This document shows, piece after piece, positions 38,201 to 50,200 of a DNA stretch of 64,000 bases. Made by a program: the position numbers and the translations under genes. The stretch comes from Mimachlamys varia. Lineage: Eukaryota; Mollusca; Bivalvia; Pectinida; Pectinidae. Location of the stretch: positions 63,811,115 to 63,875,114 of the forward strand of contig OX392527.1 in assembly GCA_947623455.1 (NCBI GenBank), written 5' to 3'. A model generated the notes under the pieces. It searched no databases, had not been told where the DNA came from, and worked only from the letters and a program-made list of their open reading frames with translations. Position 1 is the stretch's first letter. Every line of letters starts with the position of its first letter.

Positions 38201-41200
38201 TGTCAGATGATGGAGTTGCTGTGTTTATCAGTACGTTTCCATGTCAGATGATGGAGTTGCTGTGTTTATCAGTACGTTTCCATGTCAGATGATAGAGTTG
38301 CTGTGTTTATCAGTACGTTTCCATGTCAGATGATGGAGTTGCTGTGTTTATCAGTACGTTTCCATGTCAGATGATGGAGTTGCTGTGTTTATCAGTACGT
38401 TTCCATGTCAGATGATGGAGTTGCTGTGTTTATCAGTACGTTTCCATGTCAGATGATGGAGTTGCTGTGTTTCTCAGTACGTTTCCATGTCAGATGATAG
38501 AGTTGCTGTGTTTATCAGTACGTTTCCATGTCAGATGATGGAGTTGCTGTGTTTATCAGTACGTTTCCATGTCAGATGATGGAGTTGCTGTGTTTCTCAG
38601 TACGTTTCCATGTCAGATGATAGAGTTGCTGTGTTTATCAGTACGTTTCCATGTCAGATGATGGAGTTGCTGTGTTTATCAGTACGTTTCCATGTCAGAT
38701 GATGGAGTTGCTGTGTTTATCAGTACGATTCCATGTCAGATGATAGAGTTGCTGTGTTTATCAGTATGTTTCCATGTCAGATGATGGAGTTGCTGTGTTT
38801 ATCAGTACGTTTCCATGTCAGATGATAGAGTTGCTGTGTTTATCAGTACGTTTCCATGACAGATGATAGAGTTGCTGTGTTTATCAGTACGTTTCCATGT
38901 CAGATGATAGAGTTGCTGTGTTTATCAGTACGTTTCCATGTCAGATGATAAAGTTGCTGTGTTTATCAGTACGTTTCCATGTCAGATGATGGAGCTGCTG
39001 TGTTTATCAGTACGTTTCCATGTCAGATGATGGAGTTGCTGTGTTTATCAGTACGTTTCAACGTCAGATGATGGAGTTGCTGTGTTTATCAGTACGTTTC
39101 TATGTCAGATGATAGAGTTGCTGTGTTTATCAGTACGTTTCCATGTCAGATGATAGAGTTGCTGTGTTTATCAGTACGTTTCCATGTCAGATGATGGAGT
39201 TGCTGTGTTTATCAGTATGTTTCCATGTCAGATGATAGAGTTGCTGTGTTTATCAGTACGTTTCCATGTCAGATGATAGAGTTGTTGTGTTTATCAGTAC
39301 GTTTCCATGTCAGATGATAGAGTTGCTGTGTTTATCAGTACGTTTCCATGTCAGATGATGGAGTTGCTGTGTTTATCAGTACGTTTCCATGTCAGATGAT
39401 AGAGTTGCTGTGTTTATCAGTATGTTTCCATGTCAGATGATGGAGTTGCTGTGTTTATAAGTACGTTTCCATGTCAGATGATAGAGTTGCTGTGTTTATC
39501 AGTACGTTTCCATGTCAGATGATAGAGTTGCTGTGTTTATCAGTATGTTTCCATGTTAGATGATGGAGTTGTTGTGTTTATCAGTACATTTCCATGTCAG
39601 ATGATAGAGTTGCTGTGTTTATCAGTACGTTTCCATGTCAGATGATAGAGTTGTTGTGTTTATCAGTACGTTTCCATGTCAGATGATAGAGTTGCTGTGT
39701 TTATCAGTACGTTTCCATGTCAGATGATGGAGTTGCTGTGTTTATCAGTACGTTTCCATGTCAGATGATAGAGTTGCTGTGTTTATCAGTACGTTTCCAT
39801 GTCAGATGATGGAGTTGCTGTGTTTATCAGTACGTTTCCATGTCAGATGATAGAGTTGCTGTGTTTATCAGTACGTTTCCATGTCAGATGATAGAGTTGC
39901 TGTGTTTATCAGTACGTTTCCATGTCAGATGATAGAGTTGCTGTGTTTATCAGTATGTTTCCATGTCAGATGATGGAGTTGCTGTGTTTATCAGTACGTT
40001 TCCATGTCAGATGATGGAGTTGCTGTGTTTATCAGTACGTTTCCATGTCAGATGATGGAGTTGCTGTGTTTATCAGTATGTTTCCATGTCAGATGATGGA
40101 GTTGCTGTTTTTATCAGTACGTTTCCATGTCAGATGATGGAGTTGCTGTGTTTATCAGTACGTTTCCATGTCAGATGATAGAGTTGCTGTGTTTATCAGT
40201 ATGTTTCCATGTCAGATGATGGAGTTGCTGTGTTTATCAGTACGTTTCCATGTCAGATGATAGAGTTGCTGTGTTTATCAGTATGTTTCCATGTCAGATG
40301 GTGGAGTTACAGTGTTTATCAGTATGTTTCCATGTCAGATGATAGAGTTGCTGTGTTTATCAGTACGTTTCCATGTCAGATGATAGAGTTGCTGTGTTTA
40401 TCAGTACGTTTCCATGTCAGATGATAGAGTTGATGTGTTTATCAGTACGTTTCCATGTCAGATGATGGAGTTGCTGTGTTTATCAGTAGTTTCCATGTCA
40501 GATGATGGAGTTGCTGTGTTTATCAGGACGTTTCCATGTCAGATGATGAAGTTGCTGTGTTTATCAGTACGTTTCCATGTCAAATGGTGGAGTTGCTGTG
40601 TTTATCAGTACGTTTCCATGTCAGATGATGGAGTTGCTGTGTTTATCAGTATGTTTCTATGTCAGATGGTGGAGTTACAGTGTTTATCAGTATGTTTCCA
40701 TGTCAGATGATAGAGTTGCTGTGGTTATCAGTACGTTTCCATGTCAGATGATAGAGTTGCTGTGTTTATCAGTACGTTTCCATGTCAGATGATAGAGTTG
40801 CTGTGTTTATCAGTACGTTTCCATGTCAGATGATGGAGTTGTTGTGTTTATCAGTACGTTTCCATGTCAGATGTCGGAGTTGTTGTGTTTATCAGTACGT
40901 TTCCATGTCCGATGATGGAGTTGCTGTGTTTATCAGTATGTTTCCATGTCAGATGATAGAGTTGCTGTGTTTATCAGTACGTTTTCATGTCAGATGATGG
41001 AGTTGCTGTGTTTATCAGTACGTTTCCATGTCAGATGATGGAGTTGCTGTGTTTATCAGTACGTTTCCATGTCAGATGATAGAGTTGCTGTGTTTATCAG
41101 TACGTTTCCATGTCAGATGATAGAGTTGTTGTGTTTATCAGTATGTTTCCAAGTCAGATGATAGAGTTGCTGTGTTTATCAGTACGTTTCCATGTCAGAT

Positions 41201-44200
41201 GATAGAGTTGCTGTGTTTATCAGTACGTTTCCATGTCAGATGATAGAGTTGCTGTGTTTATCAGTACGTTTCCATGTCAGATATATGATAGAGTTGTTGT
41301 GTTTATCAGTACGTTTCCATGTCAGATGATAGAGTTGTTGTGTTTATCAGTACGTTTCCATGTCAGATGATGGGGTTGCTGTGTTTATCAGTACGTTTCC
41401 ATGTCAGATGGTGGAGTTGCTGTGTTTATCAGTACGTTTCCATGTCAGATGATAGAGTTGCTGTGTTTATCAGTACGTTTCCATGTCAGATGATAGAGTT
41501 GCTGTGTTTATCAGTACGTTTCCATGTCAGATGATGGAGTTGCTGTGTTTATCAGTATGTTTCCATGTCAGATGATAGAGTTGCTGTGTTTATCAGGACG
41601 TTTCCATGACAGATGATAGAGTTGCTGTGTTTATCAGTACGTTTCCATGTCAGATGATAGAGTTGCTGTGTTTATCAGTATGTTTCCATGTCAGATGATG
41701 GAGTTGCTGTGTTTATCAGTATGTTTCCATGTCAGATGATAGAGTTGCTGTGTTTATCAGTATGTTTCCATGTCAGATGATGGAGTTGCTGTGTTTATCA
41801 GTATGTTTCCATGTCAGATGATAGAGTTGCTGTGTTTATCAGTACGTTTCCATGTCAGATGATGGAGTTGCTGTGTTTCTCAGTACGTTTCCATGTCAGA
41901 TGATGGAGTTGCTGTGTTTATCAGTACGTTTCCATGTCAGATGATGGAGTTGCTGTGTTTATCAGTACGTTTCCATGTCAGATGATGGAGTTGCTGTGTT
42001 TATCAGTATGTTTCCATGTCAGATGATGGGGTTGCTGTGTTTATATATCAGTATGTTTCCATGTCAGATGATAGAGTTGCTGTGTGTATCAGTATGTTTC
42101 CATGTCAGATGATAGAGTTGTTGTGTTTATCAGTACGTTTCCATGTCAGATGATGGAGTTGCTGTGTTTATCAGTATGTTTCCATGTCAGATGATGGAGT
42201 TGTTGTGTTTATCAGTACGTTTCCATGTCAGATGATAGAGTTGCTGTGTTTATCAGTACGTTTCCATGTCAGATGATAGAGTTGCTGTGTTTATCAGTAC
42301 GTTTCCATGTCAGATGATAGAGTTGCTGTGTTTATCAGTACGTTTCCATGTCAGATGATGGAGTTGCTGTGTTTATCAGTATGTTTCCATGTCAGATGAT
42401 AGAGTTGCTGTGTTTATCAGTACGTTTCCATGTCAGATGATGGAGTTGCTGTGTTTCTCAGTACGTTTCCATGTCAGATGATGGAGTTGCTGTGTTTATC
42501 AGTACGTTTCCATGTCAGATGATGGAGTTGCTGTGTTTATCAGTACGTTTCCATGTCAGATGATGGAGTTGCTGTGTTTATCAGTATGTTTCCATGTCAG
42601 ATGATGGGGTTGCTGTGTTTATATATCAGTATGTTTCCATGTCAGATGATAGAGTTGCTGTGTTTATCAGTACGTTTCCATGTCAGATGATGGAGTTGCT
42701 GTGTTTATCAGTACGTTTCCATGTCAGATGATAGAGTTGCTGTGTTTATCAGTACGTTTCCATGTCAGATGATGGAGTTGTTGTGTTTATCAGTACGTTT
42801 CCATGTCAGATGATAGAGTTGCTGTGTTTATCAGTACGTTTCCATGTCAGATGATAGAGTTGCTGTGTTTATCAGTACGTTTCCATGTCAGATGATAGAG
42901 TTGCTGTGTTTATCAGTACGTTTCCATGTCAGATGATGGAGTTGCTGTGTAAGACGAAGTGTGATGTGAACGTGCGGAGTAAGACCAGTCACACGCCTCT
43001 ACACATCATGCAGCAGGAGAAGAGGATCAACTGTATCATGGTGCTGTTGTGTTATGGTGCAGACGCCACGCTGGCCGACCTAAACGGAGATACACCTCTA
43101 CACTTTGCTGTCAGGGTAAGCAGTTTTAATTCAAACCTGTTGTTGTGCATAAAAAGTAGCCCCCCCCCTGCATCAAAAGTAACCCCCCCCCCCCCCTGCA
43201 TAAAAAGTAACCCCCCCCTGCATAAAAGTAACCCCCCCCCTGAAAAAAAAGTAAACCCCCCCCCTGCTTAAAAAGTAAGCCTCCCTGAATAAAAAGTAAC
43301 CCCCCCCTGCATAAAAAGTAACCCCACCCTTGCATAAAAAGTAACCCACCCTGCATAAAAGTACCCCCCCCTGCATATAGGGATTGAACGGCGTTGTTTT
43401 AATTTTGATGCCGGTATGAATGCAAAGCGGTTACATCCATATTGCATGAAGCCCGCTAGGGCTTCATGGTCAATATGGATGTAACTGATTTATATATAAA
43501 AAAGTAACCCCCCTGCATAAAAAGTTAACCCCCCCCCCTACATAAAAAGTACCCCCCCCCCCCTTGCATAAAAAGTACACCCCCCCCCCCTGCATAAAAA
43601 TGTTACCCCCCCCCCCCCTGCATAAAAAGTAACCCCACCCCTGCATAAAAAGTAACCCACCCTGCATAAAAGTACCCCCCCCCTGCATAAAAAAGTAACC
43701 CCCCTGCATAAAAAGTAAATCCCACCTGCATAAAAAGTACCCCCCCTGCATAAAAAGTAAACCCCCCCCCCCTGCATAAAAAGTAACCCACCCCCCTGCA
43801 TAAAAAGTAACCCACCCTGCATAAAAAGTAACCCCCCCTTGCATAAAAAGTAACCCCCCCCTGCATAAAATGTTCCCCCCCTGCATAAAAAGTAACCCCA
43901 CCCCTGCATAAAAAGTAACCCACCCTGCATAAAAGTACCCCCCCCCCTGCATAAAAAAGTAACCCCCCTGCATAAAAAGTAAATCCCACCTGCATAAAAA
44001 GTACCCCCCCTGCATAAAAAGTAACCCCCCCCCCCCTGCATAAAAAGTAACCCACCCCCCTGCATAAAAAGTAACCCCCCCTGCATAAAAAGTAACCCCT
44101 CTTGCATGAAAAGTAAACCCCCCCCCCCCCCTGCATAAAATGTTTTTTTAACAGTTTTAAAATTTTTTTGAAATGTTGTAATGGTGCATATGTTTATGGT

Positions 44201-47200
44201 GCGTTTGAAATATTGAAATGGTGTGTTTGTTTATGGTGCATTTGAAATATTAAAATGGTGTGTTTATTTATGGTGCATTTGAAATATTGAAATATTGTGT
44301 ATGTTTATGGTGTATGTAGAATGATGATGTTGAAATGGTGCGTACCTTGGTCGTGTTTGGAGCTGACGTCAATCTGCGCAACGCTCAGAACCAGACCGCC
44401 AGACACATGGCAACTGTCAACAACAACAAGAACAAGTACGTATTCAACTGTCAACAACAACAACAAGTATGTATTCAACTGTCAACAACATAAAGAACAA
44501 GTATGTATTCAAAATGCATTGTTGTAAGCATGGATTGGATTTTGATTTTAGGTAAGGGGGTAATATATAATAATTATATAGTAATCACTTTGTCTGTGAT
44601 TCAGTGCCTCTGGACCTTGTGTACAAAATACCACATGAACCCCTGGTCCAATTTGGTTCATTTTTACACCATAGCATTACACAGTACAGGTCTACACCTG
44701 ATTAGATTTTGGTGGCCATCAGTCAGCGTTAAAGGTCAAAGGTCACCGCATTGACAACTTTGACAATAAAAACAAAAAAAGCTTGACGAATGTGTGCAAG
44801 ATTTCTCATGAACCCCTTGACAGATTTGGTTCATATTCACACCAAATCATTACAATATCAAGTTCTACACTTGATTCGATTTTGGTGGTAATTGGTCAAT
44901 GTTAAAAGTTACAGGTCACACTTGACCGCTCTTTGAGCCCCTGCTCAATAACTGAAAGGTCTATGGCAATGATATTTTCCCAGTAGATCCCTAGGGTTGT
45001 GTGCTACAAAGTAACCTTAAAATGAATGAATTTGAGCTACTTTCAAGGTCACATGGGTCAAATATGTAAAAAAAAAGAGCATTCTTCTTCTCAATTACCT
45101 AATGGACCAGAGTAATGATATTTACAATTGGCTTGTACATTGGTTGGCATGCTACACAATTTCTTTGTATGAATGACCTTGACCTACTTTTAAGATTGCA
45201 GAAGTCCAATATCTAAAAGAATTTAACAATCTTCTTCTTACTTACTGAAAGGCCCAGGGTGATGCTATGTGGCCAGTAGGTACCTGAGGTTGAGTGCTTC
45301 AAACCTCCCTTTTAAAAATGACCTTGACCTTCTTTCAAGGTCACACTGGTTAAAAAATTTGAAAACTTTTATCAATCTTCTTCTTCATAACAGAAAGGAC
45401 CAGGGTAATATTTTCCCAGAAGGTACTTTTGGTTGTGTGTTACGTAAGTAACCTCATATGAATGACCTTGACTTCTTTTCAAGGTCACAGGGATATAATT
45501 TAATAGCATAGGCGTTAACCTCTGTCTGAAACTTCCAATTGTGATGGAACTCTCCCTCATTCCACATTTAATTTGATCCAGACATACTTGTTATATGGCC
45601 ACACACCAACAGTAACTTACAAATTGTTTCTTCACACAAAAAAAACCTTCACATGAAGATAAATTGTCTGTGTACCATATCATTCCACTTAAGGATGTAG
45701 ATTTTGAGTCTGTGTGAGTTTGTACTTAAAGGCCCAATATATGTAACTTTCGGCAAAACTTGAAGCGAAAATCAAGCCTAATAACTTATTATATTTATAG
45801 ATTTAGTTAAGATTAACTGATATCAGCAATATTCAAGATGAATTCTTTCGCGGTTACTGGTACAGCAGCAGTTGAAACACGCTATTTGTAAACACGCGTC
45901 CATTTCGAACCGTCTTCTACCTTCGGTTTGTTGTTGAAGTGGGCCCCACCTGAATTATTTTCAATTCTTTGGATTTTTTTGTCAAGAGTTTTTTGTTAGT
46001 TGCCGCTCAAGTTTACTTCGTTTTAGGCCTGTTTTTGCATGGTTATCAACTGGATTTTTTTTCATAATTTTTCAGAATCACAAAAATTTCCCCGAAGTTA
46101 CGTATATTGGGCCTTTAAATGAGGGAGATTGGTCAAGTTTGGAGTTCCTGTCCTAATGATGGACGGTTAACGGGTATAACTAACAGTAAAATGGAATTGA
46201 GAAATATTCTTTATTAGATTTTAGGGGCTGGTAGCCAGTCTAGTATTTGATGTAAAAATAGGATATATGATTAATCTCACTTGTAGAAGTTTTAGATATT
46301 TTATCATCATGTCACAATTTTTTTTTGTTTTTTTTTTTTACAGGGATGTTATTGTTTTTATTCTACACGTGTCGGGGGCTGCGCGCTGCACCCCCGAGGT
46401 GAAGGGCTGCCAAAAGGGATGTTTCTGTGAGGGAAACTACGCTGGAACCCCCGACGAAACCATGAAAAACATGATGGATACCGATAAAACAGGTACTGTT
46501 TATAGACAGGATGATAGCAATTCTGAAAAAATGTTCATCAAAAAGTCTGTTCCTTGCTCAAAGTAGCTCAGGTTTTTATATCTCCTGTAAATTTTTTAAT
46601 ATTTTGGATATTACAAGATTTGATAATTTTGGCTCACCATTATGAAGTAGTGAAACAAGATAACAAAATGTTTTTTTAATTTTTTGGGGGGCTGGAATCA
46701 ACAGCAAGTTTTTGTGTGTACATGTAAAGAACATTTCACTTAATGTCACATCAGTTAGTGTACATTCAATACAATTTTAGTTGCTAGACCAGACGATCTT
46801 GGATCCTGCATCTTCGTTAACCTCAACCTAAACATCAGATGATGGATGCAGGCTACCTTTTCATGATCCATTAATTTTAGCTTTGTCATCTGCTTTTTGA
46901 GATCCATCTATACAAAGGTTCTGCTGGTTTTGAGTAAAAACATGAGAATTTTTAGAATTTACTTTAGCAGTTTTTAGAGTTTTATTGATAATAATTTAAA
47001 ATTGAAACTTGGTCAAGTTACTGATATTATCTTACTGTTTAACTATTTTATATATATATTCCGACAAAGCAAGAAAGGCGAGACATATCATTTTGCGTAA
47101 TTCTTGTTTTAAAATGTTCCAATTTGTATGAGCAATTTGGATATAATTGTGTAAAAGAGATATACCCCTATAAAATTGTTTACAAGAATTCTATATTTTG

Positions 47201-50200
47201 TATTATAAATAATAATACACTGTATACAACATTTGATATAACGCCCTATCTAGCCTAACATAAACTACTCTAAAGCAGTATTCAGTAGAAAAATGAAGAA
47301 AATATCTACAAATATGAAATTAATGTTTATTATTCCTAATATTAAATTATTTTTATTATTATATCTTTTAATAGATATTTTGCTAACATAATTGGTTATT
47401 CATCATAAACTTTCTTTGCAGCCATTTTGGATGAAATGTTTGCGTCCTTTCCGTTCGATGAGACATTGTCAAAGGCAGAAGAAGCTGGATTTGGCCTCGA
47501 CTCGCCGGACTCCGGCACTGGAGTTCCACCTGGTGATCGAGTAAGGTTTTTATATTTTCTGATGATGGACATCTGAAAGTCTATGGAAGTCCAAGACTCT
47601 GGCTATAAAATGATGGTACAAGACTCATTATGTCTGCCATTCCAATTAACAGAAACATATACTGTCAAGATGACTTGATGGTTCTATTTCTGCACACCCT
47701 CAATATCCAGGGGTTACACGTCAAACCTATAATCTATAATCTGTTCACCCCGGGCAAATCTATAGGCTCTGGGTGCGTGATCTTGTTGATGGATGGCCAG
47801 GTGGTGCAGTTGAAAAATGCACTTGCCTTTCACCATGGCAGCCAGAGTTCAATTCCTCGACTAAACGTGAAAAGGTATGGGGTCACCTGCCCGAGCACAT
47901 AGGTTTTCTCTTGGTACTCTGGAGGTGCACAGAGTGTAGGTAATTAGCATAACCACTGGTTCATCTAAAATTATATGACCTTGATCAAATTATATGACCT
48001 TGACCTTGTCCAAGACAAAATAATAGACTTTATTTATACTTGAACTTAAAAGCTTGTTTTACACATGTTCAAGATAAATATAGAATATACAATATTTACA
48101 ACATTAAAAATACATATTGTAATAATAAACAAGGCACATATATATAATTTTATGATATATGATATAAAAAGACAATTGTTTGTAACAATCAAAAGGATAT
48201 AAAGTACAATGCAGGAAGATTAAAGATTACTCCATAAAAAAGCTCTTTGCTTCTTTCTTAAAAGATAAACATGTTGTACAATTTCTCAGATGATTTGATA
48301 AAAAAGTTTCAATGTATATAAAGCTCCTTGATACTAAAAAAGACTTTTGAAAAGTATTTGTACTATGAAATGGTAAGTAAAAAAATCTTTGGTTGAAAAT
48401 CTGATAGATCTACTTTATAAAGATGTCAAACATATGTGTAAAACATTAAAAACCCTTTCACCTATTTAGATAATTTGGACTTTCCCAGATCAGTTTTTGC
48501 CGCAGTCTTACCGAAGTTACTTTGGGGTGAAAGAGTAACAGACAGCCTGATAAGGCTTGGAGCATGTCTATATCACCCACTTTTTATGTACAATGCACTG
48601 TCATTTATTAGTGACCTTGAGCTTGAAGTTAAAGGACAAATAAGTGCACATTTGATTTAATAATAATATAATATAATAATACTGGATGCAGGCTAAATGC
48701 TTATATATCCAGATCATTTGTTTAGTCAGACTCTAGCCTGACACCACGAGAGTGAATAAGCTCACTATTGTCAAGTTCATGGTTGTATGTAGTAGTATTC
48801 CGGTTGTCCCCAATGCTTATCCAACCGGGCTTCAAATGTTTTTATTGTTGGTGATGTGACGACATGATTTGGCAGGGAGTTCCAATAATTGACCACTCTT
48901 TTTTTTAAAGCATACTTTCTCAAGTATAGTTTATACATTCCCTTTTCAAGTTCAAGTTCAAATTAAGAGCTCAAGTCATGATCTGTATGTTTATATTATG
49001 TATCTTAAGTTTGGATAATAAACTTCTTGGGGAAATAATTTACATGTTTCATTCATATTTTGGTTTTTCTGTATTTTTCGACAGCTGCTCTGCTTAGACG
49101 GAGGTGGTATACGAGGGTTGGTGCTCATACAAGTCCTCATGGCCATAGAGAAGGAGGCCGGGATTCCTATAAAGGAATGTTTTGATTGGATAGGAGGGAC
49201 CAGCACAGGTGGAATATTAGCTCTCGGAATCGGCATCGGTATATATACTTTATTTTCTGTTTTTTTTTTATACAGTCAACTTTGTTTATAACGAATTACA
49301 TGGGACAATGAAAAACATTTCGTTATATAAGGAATTCGCTATTCTCGATAGCAGGGTTTTATGTATAAGCAATGATAAGACATACATAAGTAACGACATG
49401 AGTTTATTTTAAATTGATACGTGTATATAACTACCCAGGTGACCTATTCAAACGCACCCCCAACTTGTGGTCACAAAACCTAGACAAGTGAACACAGAAC
49501 GTAGCTTTGTATTGATTGGAATTTCTGTCGACCCAGGTCCACGGTGATCTATGTCATTATCTCGTTATTACGGGTAAAAATGCGGATGGGGACTGCAAAA
49601 TCACTTCGTTGTTTCAGTTGATTCGCTATTTCAGACTTCGTTGTTTCAGTAAAACAATATATAATATATATAAGAGTGAAAATCGAGACTTTAAATTTAC
49701 TTCGTTGTTGCCGGAATTTTGTTGTTCTCGACTTCGTTATTTTCGAAGTTGACTGTAAATGAATCATCTACCGTAACAGAATCTTTGGTGTTAATGCCAA
49801 TTTCATTTTGCTTCACTCAGTATTTTTATTTTGTATGATAGTTTGATTTCGTTGATTTATAAATTTATTGTAGCTATAAGTGTTCGAATCAGAATTAATT
49901 TCACTTAAATTAACATTGCGAAATAAATATATCTGGCTTACAAGGAAAGTGTTGGTTGAAGAGATTTATTTCACATTTCAATTGACGTCTCAGATTGCAC
50001 TCGTTCATTGCGTGAATGGATATAATTCAATCTAGCTACAGCAATGGATCATAAAAATTACATTTACTGGCAACTTAATTTCACATAATAAGATTTCAGG
50101 TGAATTTTGTTTTTTGTTGAACTGCATATTATATATTATATCCTATAAATTCAAAGCAACAACTTGGATTATTTAATTTTGTAGCATTTTATATCTGTCA

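Larger units (their letters stand above)
15980..42932 (+). other. Intron 6 of PLA2G6 (27 kb)
   Basis: 26,953 bp, GT-AG, by far the largest intron. Contents in order: hAT-like MITE (16153-16320), unremarkable AT-rich DNA (16328-17208), TIR/foldback elements (17209-17730), TTAA MITE (18008-18319), SINE-head array split by a pogo-like element (18360-20935), then the 41-bp array to the end. Confidence 0.9.
43116..44319 (+). other. Intron 7 of PLA2G6
   Basis: 1,204 bp, GT-AG. It consists almost wholly of a C-rich minisatellite (43148-44142) and a 37-bp repeat that runs over the exon 8 acceptor (about 44160-44345). Confidence 0.88.
44436..46343 (+). other. Intron 8 of PLA2G6
   Basis: 1,908 bp, GT-AG. 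It contains the two extra donor copies, a diverged repeat with nuclear-receptor-type half-sites (about 44590-45520), and a TTAA MITE (45726-46118). No gene in it. Confidence 0.85.
47541..49084 (+). other. Intron 10 of PLA2G6
   Basis: 1,544 bp, GT-AG. It contains SINE family B (47791-47930) and the 3' end of a LINE on the minus strand (48661-48930). The part from 47990 to 48470 is AT-rich, possibly an old retroelement tail, but I cannot assign it. Confidence 0.8.

Noticed and set aside
29824..41534. Several 71-codon frames in the 41-bp array (for example at 29824, 36478 and 40209)
   Set aside because: They arise because three 41-bp units give 123 bp in frame, ending at the TGA in AGATGA. They are repeat shadows.
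21015..42949. CRISPR array or bacterial-type repeat-spacer system
   Set aside because: The 41-bp units are contiguous with no unique spacers, and the region is an intron of a eukaryotic gene.
43470..44136. Three overlapping minus-strand frames of 177-189 codons with MQGG/LLF repeats
   Set aside because: The C-rich minisatellite read in three frames at once; overlapping frames of the same repeat cannot all be genes and none has a known domain.
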